The position numbers and the translations under genes are program-made. DNA of 64,000 nucleotides from Corynebacterium felinum (lineage in GTDB: Bacteria; Actinomycetota; Actinomycetes; Mycobacteriales; Mycobacteriaceae), in assembly GCF_030408755.1 (NCBI RefSeq), contig NZ_CP047209.1, forward strand, positions 2,790,001-2,854,000. The letters run 5' to 3'. The notes under the pieces were generated by a model. The model was given only the letters and a program-made list of their open reading frames with translations. It was not told the DNA's origin and did not search any database. Shown here piece by piece: positions 9,445 through 19,236 of this stretch; the stretch's first letter is position 1; each line of letters begins with the position of its first letter.

Positions 9445-9636
9445 GTGAAGATCCCTTCCGAAGTGTTATGGGCTGTGTTTTCAACAGTATTGTCACCCAG
9501 CAAAGAGTTTCGCGGGTGTGAATCAACCCATAAGTTTACAGGTTCGTCATCTACAACACATACACTCTCGCAACTTTTATCGATCCGTATTTTCAGCACC
9601 CAAACGCGCCTGAAGAAAACTGCTGCTTAACGCATA

Positions 9637-9678
9637 AAAAAACCCTTATGCTTTCTCGGTATGTGAAAGCATAAGGGT
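9637..9678 (-). terminator. Strong terminator of the large adhesin gene
   Basis: A perfect 14-bp inverted repeat pairs 9642-9655 with 9665-9678 around a 9-nt loop. On the minus strand it is followed by seven T residues, so it terminates the gene ending at 9709. The plus side is only moderately T-rich. Confidence 0.92.
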
Positions 9679-9708
9679 GTTTATTTGTGTCACAGGTTAC
9701 GCGCGCTA

Positions 9709-12700
9709 TTAGCGGTTGCGACGGCGCATGAGGAATGCTCCGGCACCAACGAGCAGCAACGCGACAAACAGTAGCCAGATCACGTTCGCGCCGGTTTCGG
9801 CGAGTTGTGGCTTGGCGGATTCAGGTTGTGGCTGATCCTTTGCCTGACCTTTCACTTTAGCCTTGCCCGCTTCTGGGGCAGACTGAGTTGCTGGCGCTAC
9901 CTGCACACCTTCAGCTGGTGGCTGTGGTTGTGCGTTTTCTGGCAGCTTTGGCAGCAGGGCGATGATGCCTGCACCGATGGGGATCAGGGCGAGAACACCC
10001 AGCAGTGGGATGAGGTTGGTGTACTTGTTTTCAAAATGCACCACGACCTTGCTGTCCTTAACTGCTACCTCCACGGTCTTGGGTGCTTCTGCCTTGAGCG
10101 AGTAGCCGTCGCGCTTGGCTTTGGCTTCGTCTTCGGCAACGGTGCACTTCACACCGGTGGGCACTGCGGCATTGAGGATGGTTTCGGTGCCGTCACCTGG
10201 CACTAGGACGCGTCCTTCAGCGACCACGTTGTTGTGTCCGTCGCGGCAGGTGTAGGTGAAGTCGAAGCTTTGCGACGCCCACTTCTGCTCACCTGTTACC
10301 GTCTTGACCACCGCAAGTGGGGCCACATCACGGGTGTAGCTGTTGGTGATGGTGATGCTGCGGGCGGCGTCGTCAAGCACAGCAGGGGCAACCTCGCCGA
10401 GTGTGTAACCTGCAAATTGCGCGGAATCGAGATTCTCTGTCACCTCGCAACGCGCGCCCTTGGCAAAGGACTTCGCGGTGGCAACTGGGGTGCCGTCACC
10501 TGGTACCAGCAGGGTTTCCGTGACCTCACCTGCAATCGGATCGGTGCAGCGCAGCTTAAACTCAAACTTCTGCTGCGCAGCATCAGCAGGAAGATCACCG
10601 GCAAGCTTCTTAGCAACCTGGAATGTCGCAAACTCCGTGCTGTACTTGTTCACCAACGCAACCTCAGCAGTAGCAGACGGTGCCGCGCTGATACGCACCA
10701 CACCATCAGCCGGGGTGGATGTTGCTTCCAGCACCGCAAATTGAGCCTGTGCCGCGGCAACATCTTCAGTGAAAGTACACTCACCCTCGGGCAGACGCTC
10801 AATCGACTGCTGGTAGTTATTGTCCTTGCTCAAGGTCAACGTACCCGTAGTTGGTGCAAAACCATCACCCAGCGGGCTGTTAACAACAGGGGTGCACTGG
10901 TAATTCACGGTGAATGCTTCAGGCGCAAGCGCGGCAGCATTACCAATCACCGACTTGGAGACCACAACCGAATCTTCCAGCACGGTGTAGTTATTTTCCA
11001 GACTAATCTCGTTAGCACCGGTACCAACCACAATTTCAGCACCAGCCTTATGTGCAAGGCTCATGCCGTTGACTTTCGCGGCCTCCATATCTTCAACCAC
11101 GTGGCAGCGGGCACCCAATGGGATACCTGCAACAGTCTGGCCAGCATCGCCTGCTGGGACCATGAGGTCACGGCTAAATTCTGCACCATTGTGGGTACAC
11201 ACCAGTTGCGCCTTGAAGGCGGTTGGGACGCTAGGCTGAGCAGTTTCAGGCTTGACGTTGACTGCCTTCTTCACCACGACGTCGGCTACTGCCCACTTGT
11301 AGGTATTAGTGAATTCAACAGTCTTTGCCCCATCCACCACAACGGTTTGTGCTGGGCTGACAGTAAGGAATTCGAAACCTGGAACTTCTGTCTTCGAAGG
11401 GTCCGCATCTTCGCTGATCTCGCAGCTGGTGCCGACACTGACCGTGCCAAGGGAAACAGTCTGGCCTGCAGCTACAGCCACAGTGCCTTCCTTAACACCT
11501 GCAACTGCATCCTCACAGCGGTAGTTGAAGTTAAACTTCTTGCCTTCCGCAGCCTTCTCAAGGTCAGCCTGGGTGCCACCGTTGACAGCATCAAGAACAA
11601 TGTTCTTCTTCACCGCAATCTCAGCAACATCCTTGTTATAGGTGTTAGTGAAAGTCACACCCAGTGTTTCCTTATCACCCACGGTGAATTCCTGGCTCGA
11701 TGCACCGTCAACCTTTGGCGAAGCAACATCACCACGCGTAAACACGGAGGACACTACAGCATCCACCCCTGCAATCTGCGCAGGATCAACCTCAGTGACG
11801 GTGCACTTACCAGCTGGAACATCGAATTTCGCTGGTGTACGCGGGGTCACTGTGTATTCAGCAGGTGCAAATGGTGCCCGCGACAGTGTTTCGCATTGGA
11901 CACGGAACTTGTATTCCTGATCAAGGTGACCTTCACCGCTAATACGATCAATCACTGTGCCGTTGACGACCTTGGACAGGTTCACGGTAGACTTCTGCGC
12001 CTCGTAGGTGTTGGTCACAGTGATCTTATTTTCGGCACCGGCGCCAATAGTGATGGTTTCACCATTGTCATGGGTGTGGGTGTAGCCAACAAAGCCTGCA
12101 GCCTTTTCCTCTACACGACAGGTCGCACCGACTGGAATACGCGGCACTGTAATTTCCTGATCAGCCCGAAGCTCAATTTCCTGATCAGCCAACGGCTGAC
12201 CTGCAAGTTCACACTTCAGAGTAGCGTCAAACAGTGTCGGCAATTGAGGCTTTTCAGTATCAGGAATCGCGTTAACAATCTTCGCTACCTTTAGTTCGGT
12301 AGGCGCTTGCTTGTATGTATTAGTGAACGTGTGGGTTTGGTCATTTTGACCCTTATTCACAGTCACAAATTCGTAGCCACTAATATCTCGCGTATTTTGC
12401 TGTTCATCAACCTTACAGGTAGTCCCAACACTGAAACGACCACCGGGGTACACGATTGGGACTGGATTGCCATCACCCTTCGCTGTGACCATACCAGTCT
12501 TATTCCCTGCAAGCGGATCCTCACAAGTCCACTGGAAATTGAAGTCATGCTGTTGAGCAGCAAGTGCTAAGTGCTCAGCTAGGCCACCATTCACATTGTC
12601 AAATTCTACGTTCTTCTGTACAAAAATCGTTGTGAATCGTGCGTCATAGGTGTTCGTGAAAGTGACTTTCTTTGCGTCACCAGTCTCGAATGTAATAGGA

Positions 12701-15700
12701 GTCGTAGCTACGCTCGTACCATTGTCACCGTCACTGCTAACCCACGAGGTATCAGGAAGGATGTCCTTGATTTCAACGACTTCTTCATCAACTGTACAAG
12801 TACCAACTGGAACCTTAACCGGTTGTGAATCCACGCCTCGTTTGAGGGTAACTCGCTCACGGAATTCCGCGCCCACTTCAGGAGTACACCTGATATCAAA
12901 GGTGAAATCAACATCAGCCTGGTTCGGCTTGGGGTTTTCCCTATCAATGATCTCGATAGCCGGACCAGCAACTACCTTGTGCAACACCAACGTTGCTTCA
13001 CGCTTGCTAAATGCGTTTGTCACATTTACTTCAAGCTTGGCGTTTTCGCGCACTTCAAAGTTGGTAGAACCATCAGCCGCATTGGTAATTGCAACACTGT
13101 TGAAGTTGTAACCTGCTGCCTTAGCGTCGTTGACCAATGCATCTTGATTAATTTCTTCAAAAGTACAGGCACCGACTGGAACTTCAATTTCCTGCGATGG
13201 AGTTCCCGGAACCACATTTACAACATCAGTTGTTTGACCACAGGTGTATCGAACTGGGTAGCTACGAGCCTTCAGCTCGGCGCTTTCAATGTCAGGATCA
13301 ACGATCTTATTGATCTGAATAACACCAGTCTTGCCCGACCACTTGTTGGTCAGCGTAACCACATTTTCAGCTGGAGCGCCAGTGACAACCACACGGTTTT
13401 CAGGAACAGAGAATTCATGCCCAACGTAGTTCGAAGTTGGAGTATTCCAAGCATCGCCTACTGGTTGGGTTTCTTGCAATGTACAAGACGAACCCAAAGG
13501 AATTCCTGATACCTCTAATGGGTTGTTTTCAGAGACATTTCGAGTGACATCTGCGTTCCCACAGTTGTAAGTCACTTCAAACTCTGTGGGGAAGCCTGCA
13601 CCTGCATCAGCTGGTCGTGGAAGAACCTTCTTGTTCAGTGTGAAACCACCGGTAGGCAGCTTGTATTTATTGGTGACCGTATGAGAAACAGGATCTTGAT
13701 CAGCTGCGCCGACGGTAACCTGCTCATCGTTGCCTTCTTGGGTCAAGATGTACAAGCCACGCTCGGAAGTGTCACGATCTTCAGTGATCGTACATTTTTG
13801 ACCTTCTTTAAGATTCGGAACCTCGATACCAGCAGCGTTATTAGCCGGAACCTTGATCGGGAATCGTTGGTCACCGCAGACTACTGTGACGTCAAATTCC
13901 TCGTTCGAGAATTTTTCAACTTCAGCATTATTGCCATCGAAGTGCTCAACGGAACGCTTCTTCACCACAATCTTGCTGAACTTCTTGTAATCATTACGAA
14001 TCTCAACTACTGAACCGCCAGCTTCAACCACAATATTCTGTGGTGTAGCAAGATTGACAAAGTATCCTGCAGGAGCATTCGGGGCTTGAGTTTCGGCCAC
14101 TACACAGGTTGCGCCAACCTCAACATCATTAAGTTCGACTTCCGAACCGTTGCCAGTAATATCCGCTGCCCCTTGAGTACCATCCGAACAGGCATAAGAA
14201 ACCTTAAAGGTCTCGGCATTTGCTGCCTCCAAGTTGCCATCTCGATAAACAACTTTCTTTGCTTTGAGCTTGGCAAGTTCTGTACGCGCTTGATTCTTCA
14301 CCTTCACGTTCACAAACTTATCCGTGTCTGGCATATCGGCTACCAGTGGACCTGCAGCAAAGTTACCCTGATCCTTGCTAAACGTCGGAGTACCCCAGAC
14401 GACGTTGCCAACGGCAGGAAGATTCGGTTCAGAGATCGTTACTTTGGTCCCGTATGGAAGATACAGTGGATTCTGTTTTACGCCAGCTTGAACCTCAACC
14501 TTAATTGTTCCGCCAGTTCGGTCCGCATTGTATTTAACCTTGGGGTACGTGGCGTCCTGCTCGGGATAGAGCTGTTCAAATGGCTGCATCCCATCAACAT
14601 TGGGATACGTGCCATTGTTATTGGTACCAGGGAACTTGTAGTCAATATGAACTTCAAACTTCTGCCCGTCTGAGACATGCTTAATTCCGCTACCTTCGAT
14701 TTCCTTGTCGATGGCTAATTTCGCATATCCTGGCTTAGTTTCCGCTTCTGCACCTGCGGCAATTGTTTGACTACGCGATGCAGTGGCATTTAAGGAAGTA
14801 CCTTCGATCGTGACGTTATTGCGGTAGACAAAACCCGGTGTTGGTTTACCACCCTCAAACTTCACGGGGATACTCACCGAGTAGTTAGCATCTGGACGGA
14901 AAGGTCCTGTTAAAACGATCTTTAATGCCGCGCCGTCCTTTTCAAGGCGCACTTTGAAAGTGCCATGACCTTCTTGAGTCGCTTGCGCAGTGTTATCTGT
15001 TCCTGTCACCCCAACAAGCTCTACTCGCTTCGCTGGAATATCAAACTTACTATTTTGGAAATACAAAAGATGCGACTCATTGAGCGAATAGTTCATCTTC
15101 GGCCCGAGATAGTCGACAAGAGTAACTGTATTCTCAGTTTTCCCATCAAAAGTTGTGGTGTCACCGCGCTTGCTCAAGTCTTCTTGAAGTCTACGAGTAT
15201 TAAACTGCACCGACCAAGCAGTGCCCGCGACAGGCTGGCCATTGCCTCCGACTGCACCAAAAGGACTAACAGACTTAGAAAGCGCCAATCTGTCATTGTA
15301 GGTAGCAGGGAGCTTGCCCTTAATCCCCTGGCCCTTAGGCAACGGAATTTGCTTAGTTTCTCCATTGATGACAAAAGGAAGGCTAGTTTCAGTACTCGAC
15401 TGATCCACACTTAACAAAGCAAAACCACGACCGGTCAGTGGCATAAAACGCTCAGCCCGAAGTTTCTCCGGCTCATCATTAAATACACACTGAAGCTTTG
15501 CCCCTTGCTCCACTCCCTTACATGTACCAATCGTCAGGGGCGAAGGTCCACCTGCCCTCGGATTCGACATCGTAATTGGGAAAGGCTGGAAGCTCTGCCC
15601 ACCATTCAATTTGAAATGTTCGGGTAGTTGAACTTCAAAATAGTCACCTTCAACAACCAAGGCATTCGAAGCGTCAAACTTAAACTTCATCTTTGCCAAG

Positions 15701-15939
15701 TTGGTTTGCTGAATTAATCCGGAATCCTGTTCCGTGCCACTGGCATCTGATGTCGCCAGATCAATATCAACCTTCACTTTTTCATTAAGCTGCTCAGCTT
15801 GCGCTTGCGGCGCTGAGAAAAACGTGGGCACAACCACCACTTGGGCGATCAGTGCCAACACTGCGCAGAGAAGAAGAACCAGCCTACCTTTCGTTAAAAA
15901 GGCGCGGTCTGCTCCTGCGGATCGCTTTTTATTCATCAC
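9709..15939 (-). CDS. Giant sortase-anchored surface protein with ~14 tandem two-Cys Ig-like domains
   Basis: The protein has 2,076 residues. The signal peptide covers 1-48 (AQA|EQ). Residues 50-400 form an adhesin-like N-terminal region. From about 405 to 1973 there are about 14 tandem domains of ~105-115 aa, each typically with one Cys in strand B, a C-x-V/I-x-E motif and an ending like FTNTY (DUF5979-like). The last nine form three A-B-C triplets (980-1311, 1314-1651, 1656-1973). The C-terminus has an extra hydrophobic segment (1975-1998), a Pro/Lys/Gln linker, the sorting motif LAETG (2046-2050), a TM and an MRRRNR tail. Domain Lys/Asn/Glu patterns suggest isopeptide bonds, but this is inference. 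Starts: GTG 15939 or ATG 15936, behind AGGAAG. Ligand unknown; it resembles SdrD-like adhesins of C. diphtheriae. Confidence 0.9.
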   Translation of the reverse strand: MMNKKRSAGADRAFLTKGRLVLLLCAVLALIAQVVVVPTFFSAPQAQAEQLNEKVKVDIDLATSDASGTEQDSGLIQQTNLAKMKFKFDASNALVVEGDYFEVQLPEHFKLNGGQSFQPFPITMSNPRAGGPSPLTIGTCKGVEQGAKLQCVFNDEPEKLRAERFMPLTGRGFALLSVDQSSTETSLPFVINGETKQIPLPKGQGIKGKLPATYNDRLALSKSVSPFGAVGGNGQPVAGTAWSVQFNTRRLQEDLSKRGDTTTFDGKTENTVTLVDYLGPKMNYSLNESHLLYFQNSKFDIPAKRVELVGVTGTDNTAQATQEGHGTFKVRLEKDGAALKIVLTGPFRPDANYSVSIPVKFEGGKPTPGFVYRNNVTIEGTSLNATASRSQTIAAGAEAETKPGYAKLAIDKEIEGSGIKHVSDGQKFEVHIDYKFPGTNNNGTYPNVDGMQPFEQLYPEQDATYPKVKYNADRTGGTIKVEVQAGVKQNPLYLPYGTKVTISEPNLPAVGNVVWGTPTFSKDQGNFAAGPLVADMPDTDKFVNVKVKNQARTELAKLKAKKVVYRDGNLEAANAETFKVSYACSDGTQGAADITGNGSEVELNDVEVGATCVVAETQAPNAPAGYFVNLATPQNIVVEAGGSVVEIRNDYKKFSKIVVKKRSVEHFDGNNAEVEKFSNEEFDVTVVCGDQRFPIKVPANNAAGIEVPNLKEGQKCTITEDRDTSERGLYILTQEGNDEQVTVGAADQDPVSHTVTNKYKLPTGGFTLNKKVLPRPADAGAGFPTEFEVTYNCGNADVTRNVSENNPLEVSGIPLGSSCTLQETQPVGDAWNTPTSNYVGHEFSVPENRVVVTGAPAENVVTLTNKWSGKTGVIQINKIVDPDIESAELKARSYPVRYTCGQTTDVVNVVPGTPSQEIEVPVGACTFEEINQDALVNDAKAAGYNFNSVAITNAADGSTNFEVRENAKLEVNVTNAFSKREATLVLHKVVAGPAIEIIDRENPKPNQADVDFTFDIRCTPEVGAEFRERVTLKRGVDSQPVKVPVGTCTVDEEVVEIKDILPDTSWVSSDGDNGTSVATTPITFETGDAKKVTFTNTYDARFTTIFVQKNVEFDNVNGGLAEHLALAAQQHDFNFQWTCEDPLAGNKTGMVTAKGDGNPVPIVYPGGRFSVGTTCKVDEQQNTRDISGYEFVTVNKGQNDQTHTFTNTYKQAPTELKVAKIVNAIPDTEKPQLPTLFDATLKCELAGQPLADQEIELRADQEITVPRIPVGATCRVEEKAAGFVGYTHTHDNGETITIGAGAENKITVTNTYEAQKSTVNLSKVVNGTVIDRISGEGHLDQEYKFRVQCETLSRAPFAPAEYTVTPRTPAKFDVPAGKCTVTEVDPAQIAGVDAVVSSVFTRGDVASPKVDGASSQEFTVGDKETLGVTFTNTYNKDVAEIAVKKNIVLDAVNGGTQADLEKAAEGKKFNFNYRCEDAVAGVKEGTVAVAAGQTVSLGTVSVGTSCEISEDADPSKTEVPGFEFLTVSPAQTVVVDGAKTVEFTNTYKWAVADVVVKKAVNVKPETAQPSVPTAFKAQLVCTHNGAEFSRDLMVPAGDAGQTVAGIPLGARCHVVEDMEAAKVNGMSLAHKAGAEIVVGTGANEISLENNYTVLEDSVVVSKSVIGNAAALAPEAFTVNYQCTPVVNSPLGDGFAPTTGTLTLSKDNNYQQSIERLPEGECTFTEDVAAAQAQFAVLEATSTPADGVVRISAAPSATAEVALVNKYSTEFATFQVAKKLAGDLPADAAQQKFEFKLRCTDPIAGEVTETLLVPGDGTPVATAKSFAKGARCEVTENLDSAQFAGYTLGEVAPAVLDDAARSITITNSYTRDVAPLAVVKTVTGEQKWASQSFDFTYTCRDGHNNVVAEGRVLVPGDGTETILNAAVPTGVKCTVAEDEAKAKRDGYSLKAEAPKTVEVAVKDSKVVVHFENKYTNLIPLLGVLALIPIGAGIIALLPKLPENAQPQPPAEGVQVAPATQSAPEAGKAKVKGQAKDQPQPESAKPQLAETGANVIWLLFVALLLVGAGAFLMRRRNR

Positions 15940-16556
15940 TACAAAGTCTTCCTATTAGCGTGTACTAATATGCGTTCGCACCAAGGCGCAGCTAAAAGCA
16001 CGCCTAAATGCTTATGAAAATTAGATTAACATTGGGCTAATTTTATGCAAGGCTAGTTATCAATTTTTCTAAGGTCGATTCTCAGCTTGGGCTTGAGAAC
16101 ATTGTTCTCGCGACAACTTTTTTCTAGGATGGCGTTTTAGTGTCAAATTTTCCAAAGCTGCACCACGGCCCATACCGACAACCTGCTTCAATAACGAAGG
16201 TTCTATTTGTTAACCAATCCCTTAAGCACTCAATGAGAGGGCATGGAGTACCTAATCTCTCAGCAAATCTTAACGTTTTCTAAGAAATAGTGAGTGTGGA
16301 CGCTTTTTATTCTTATGATTTTTTTATCTTGTTGGCGGCTTTCGCACCACATTCCCTACCCCCTTTTAAACCCCCATTGCCTAAAAACTGCTGGTGACAC
16401 TCAAAGTTGCGACAGCACCTGGGTACATACACCGCAGCCACGGCGTCGATAAGCGACATTCCCTCACCGAAAAGAAAAGAGTAAAGTATCACACCAGCAT
16501 GGCTACACTAAGCCCCACGCTTTCCACACACGAAACCAAAGGATGTAACACACACG
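15940..16556. other. 617-bp divergent promoter region, no gene
   Basis: This AT-rich interval separates the minus-strand adhesin from fprA. It has several TAAT-rich stretches near the adhesin side (around 15960-16060) that could hold its promoter. One dispersed CGGCGTCGATAAGC motif lies at 16441-16454. Reading frames here are short and lack ribosome-binding sites or recognisable products. Confidence 0.7.
16441..16454 (+). repeat. Intergenic copy of the dispersed CGRCGTCGATAMGC motif
   Basis: This is an exact match to a 14-mer found nine times in the window, here in the non-coding DNA upstream of fprA. Because other copies lie inside genes, it is unlikely to be an fprA operator. Confidence 0.65.
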
Positions 16557-17924
16557 ATGTCTGAATCACGCCCGTTGCGCGTTGCAATTGTCGGAGCCGG
16601 CCCCGCAGGAATTTACGCTTCCGACCTTTTGATGAAATCGGGGCAGGAAGTCCACATTGACCTTTTTGAGCGTATGCCAGCCCCCTTCGGCCTGATCCGC
16701 TACGGTGTCGCACCCGACCACCCACGCATCAAAGGCATCGTCAACTCCCTGCACAACGTCATGAGCAAACCCAACCTGCGCTTCCTCGGCAACGTCGACA
16801 TCGGCGGGGAAATTAGCGTTGGCGAACTCAAAAAATTCTACGATGCCATTATTTTCTCAACCGGGGCAGTCGCCGACCGCGACCTAACCATTCCCGGCCA
16901 AGACCTTGAAGGCTCCCACGGCGCCGCAGAATTCGTCGGATTCTACGACGGCAACCCAGAATTCGAACGCAACTGGGATCTCTCCGCCGAAAAAGTCGCA
17001 GTCATCGGCGTCGGTAACGTCGGCCTCGACGTCGCCCGCATCCTGGCCAAGACCGGCGACGAGTTGCTGGTCACCGAAATCCCCGACAACGTCTACGCCT
17101 CCTTGAAAGAAAACAAGGCTAAAGAAGTACACGTATTCGGTCGCCGCGGCCCAGCCCAAGCAAAATTCACCCCGCTTGAGCTCAAAGAACTCGACCACTC
17201 CCCCACCATCGAAGTAGTGGTCAACCCCGAAGACATCGACTACGATGCCGCATCCGAGCAAGCACGCCGCGACTCCAAATCCCAAGACCTCGTGTGCCAA
17301 ACCCTCGAACAATACGCCATGCGCGACCCCAAAGGCGCACCGCACAAACTATTTATCCACTTCTTCGAATCCCCCGTGGAAATCCTCGGCGAAAACGGCA
17401 AAGTTGTGGGGCTGAAAACCGAACGCATGCAACTCGACGGCGACGGCGGTGTGGTAGGCACCGGCGAATTCAACATCTGGGATGTGCAAGCCGTCTACCG
17501 TGCCGTGGGTTATCGCTCCGACGCCATTAAAGACGTGCCTTTCGACGCCAACAAGGCCGTGATCCCCAACGACGGCGGACACGTCATCAACCCCGACACC
17601 GGGGACAAAGTCCCAGGGCTTTACGCCACCGGCTGGATCAAACGCGGCCCAGTTGGTTTGATCGGCAACACCAAATCGGATGCGAAAGAAACCACCGAAA
17701 TGCTGCTCGCCGACTGGGCAGCAGGTGAACTTGAACCCACCGACACCCCGCAGCTAGAGGCAGTCATCGACTTCCTCAAGGCCAAGAACATTGCCTACAC
17801 CACCTGGGATGGTTGGCACCGACTCGATACTGCTGAGCGGGAACTCGGCGCACCAGAAGGCCGCGAGCGCAAAAAGATCGTCGAGTGGGACGACATGGTT
17901 TCCCACGCACGCCACGACGCATAA
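16557..17924 (+). CDS. fprA: Ferredoxin/adrenodoxin-type NADP reductase
   Basis: The protein has 455 residues. The N-terminal FAD-binding Rossmann motif is VGAGPAGIYASDLL. The NADP-binding segment GVGNVGLDVARIL is near 145-160, with a basic patch near FGRRGPAQAKF, and the C-terminal GWIKRGPVGLIGNTK segment is typical of the adrenodoxin-reductase/FprA family. It passes electrons from NADPH to ferredoxins in the cytosol. AAAGGATG lies about 11-18 bp upstream of ATG 16557. It is monocistronic: a large nested inverted repeat follows before the GNAT gene. Confidence 0.93.
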   Translation: MSESRPLRVAIVGAGPAGIYASDLLMKSGQEVHIDLFERMPAPFGLIRYGVAPDHPRIKGIVNSLHNVMSKPNLRFLGNVDIGGEISVGELKKFYDAIIFSTGAVADRDLTIPGQDLEGSHGAAEFVGFYDGNPEFERNWDLSAEKVAVIGVGNVGLDVARILAKTGDELLVTEIPDNVYASLKENKAKEVHVFGRRGPAQAKFTPLELKELDHSPTIEVVVNPEDIDYDAASEQARRDSKSQDLVCQTLEQYAMRDPKGAPHKLFIHFFESPVEILGENGKVVGLKTERMQLDGDGGVVGTGEFNIWDVQAVYRAVGYRSDAIKDVPFDANKAVIPNDGGHVINPDTGDKVPGLYATGWIKRGPVGLIGNTKSDAKETTEMLLADWAAGELEPTDTPQLEAVIDFLKAKNIAYTTWDGWHRLDTAERELGAPEGRERKKIVEWDDMVSHARHDA

Positions 17925-17945
17925 ACACTTTTCGCCCGCACACTT

Positions 17946-18008
17946 TATCGCCCCCTATGCTCCACAACACCGGCATCTGCGGTGTTCGTGGTGTTCAAGG
18001 GGGCGATA
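17946..18008. repeat. Nested inverted repeat downstream of fprA, possible terminator
   Basis: An 11-bp perfect inverted repeat (17946-17956 TATCGCCCCCT with 17998-18008) encloses a second 7-bp hairpin (17966-17972 AACACCG with 17980-17986). It begins 22 bp after the fprA stop. There is no clean T tract on either strand, so it may act as a terminator, transcript stabiliser or cruciform. Confidence 0.6.
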
Positions 18009-18162
18009 GTGCTATGTGCACCCCACATCTTTGGTAGGCAGACGGCACTAGATAATGTTGTGCTTAAACAAACACTCTAGTTAGTTAAATGAGACCTTAA
18101 CCTCGGCTTATTTGAAAAAATCACAGACCCTACCCCACCACTTGCAGGTAGTCTGGACTCTT

Positions 18163-18657
18163 ATGTCACCGTCTTTGTACTATGCCTTCGACCCTTTGCA
18201 CCGACTCAACCCCCGCGAAGTACACCAACTGTACAAGCTCAGAGTCGATGTCTTTGTCCACGAACAACAATGCCCCTACGCCGAAATCGACGACACCGAC
18301 GCGCTCGATAGCACCATGCACGTGCAAACCTACACCATTGCCGATAAAGAACTTATCGCCTGCGCGCGTATCTATCCCGAAAACGGGCGCTACCACCTCG
18401 GGCGTGTCGTGGTGCGCAAAAACCACCGCGGCCAAGGCTTGGGCAAAGAACTGATGCACCAAACCTTGCGTTATGCCTTCGAACAGCACCCCGATTGGGA
18501 TGTCTACTTGGAAGCGCAGGTAGCCCAAGAAAAGTTTTATGGCGACTTCGGTTTTGTCCGCTGCGGGCACAACTTCGACTGGGATGGGGTAGAGCATATT
18601 CCTATGCTGCTGAAAAGCGCTGATTTAGTGAAGTCATTTAGAAACACAGTAGAGTGA
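18163..18657 (+). CDS. GNAT-family acetyltransferase (ElaA-like)
   Basis: The protein has 164 residues from ATG 18163; an upstream in-frame TTG at 18112 would add 17 poorly conserved-looking residues and has no ribosome-binding site. An N-terminal LYKLRVDVFVHEQ segment, the LGRVVVRKNHRGQGLGKEL acetyl-CoA-binding motif (motif A, Q/RxxGxG/A) and EAQVAQEKFYGDFGF in the C-terminal half match ElaA-like GNAT enzymes. The acceptor substrate is unknown. It ends 4 bp before the next gene, so the two are probably co-transcribed. Confidence 0.85.
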   Translation: MSPSLYYAFDPLHRLNPREVHQLYKLRVDVFVHEQQCPYAEIDDTDALDSTMHVQTYTIADKELIACARIYPENGRYHLGRVVVRKNHRGQGLGKELMHQTLRYAFEQHPDWDVYLEAQVAQEKFYGDFGFVRCGHNFDWDGVEHIPMLLKSADLVKSFRNTVE

Positions 18658-18661
18658 TTCT

Positions 18662-19171
18662 ATGGCTTACCACGCAGACTCCGCTGAACTCATCCACAAA
18701 GAGGTCCTCACTTGGGAGGGCTTCGGCGATGCCAACCGCGAATTGGCACAAACTATCGCCGACTCCGGATTCGACCCTGAAATCATCATCGCCGTTGCCC
18801 GCGGTGGCCTCGTCCCCGCCGGCGCATTATCCTACTCGCTGGGTGTGAAACTCTCCGACGCCATGAACGTGGAATTCTACACCGACGTGCACCAAACCCT
18901 CCCCGATCCCATCCTGCTGGAGCCACTGCTCGACACCAACTCCATCAGGGGCAAGCGTCTACTGGTTGTTGACGATGTTGCCGACTCCGGTCGCACCCTC
19001 GCGCTCGTGATCGAGCTGCTCAAAGAACAAGGTGCTGAAGTGAAAACTGCCTGCATTTACGCAAAGTCGCGCACCATCGTGCAGCCGGACTTTGTGTGGA
19101 AGCACACCGACGAGTGGATTGTCTTCCCCTGGTCGGCACAACCCCCAGTCACCCCACGCAGTGAAAACTAA
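18662..19171 (+). CDS. Purine-type phosphoribosyltransferase (Gpt/Hpt-like)
   Basis: The protein has 169 residues with the type I phosphoribosyltransferase signature VVDDVADSGRTL at about 101-112 and an N-terminal IIAVARGGLVPAGAL segment. The hood region ends with DEWIVFPWSAQPP, characteristic of xanthine/guanine-type enzymes, so it probably salvages a purine base using PRPP. The overall length fits the Gpt family. It is co-oriented with the GNAT gene 4 bp upstream and followed by a strong bidirectional terminator shared with purT. Confidence 0.85.
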   Translation: MAYHADSAELIHKEVLTWEGFGDANRELAQTIADSGFDPEIIIAVARGGLVPAGALSYSLGVKLSDAMNVEFYTDVHQTLPDPILLEPLLDTNSIRGKRLLVVDDVADSGRTLALVIELLKEQGAEVKTACIYAKSRTIVQPDFVWKHTDEWIVFPWSAQPPVTPRSEN

Positions 19172-19187
19172 AGAACACAAACCCTTC

Positions 19188-19228
19188 CACGTCCTTATCC
19201 CGTTCTCACCCCCAGGGATAAGGACGTG
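19188..19228. terminator. Bidirectional terminator between the phosphoribosyltransferase and purT
   Basis: A 14-bp stem pairs 19188-19201 with 19215-19228 around a 13-nt loop, with complementary AAGAACA/TGTTCTT flanks giving T-rich tails on the plus strand. It lies between two convergent stop codons. Confidence 0.9.
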
Positions 19229-19236
19229 TTCTTTTC

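Noticed and set aside
10234..12294. Long plus-strand reading frame of 686 codons
   Set aside because: It lies antisense to the conserved repeat domains of the adhesin, has no ribosome-binding site and a composition expected of a shadow frame.
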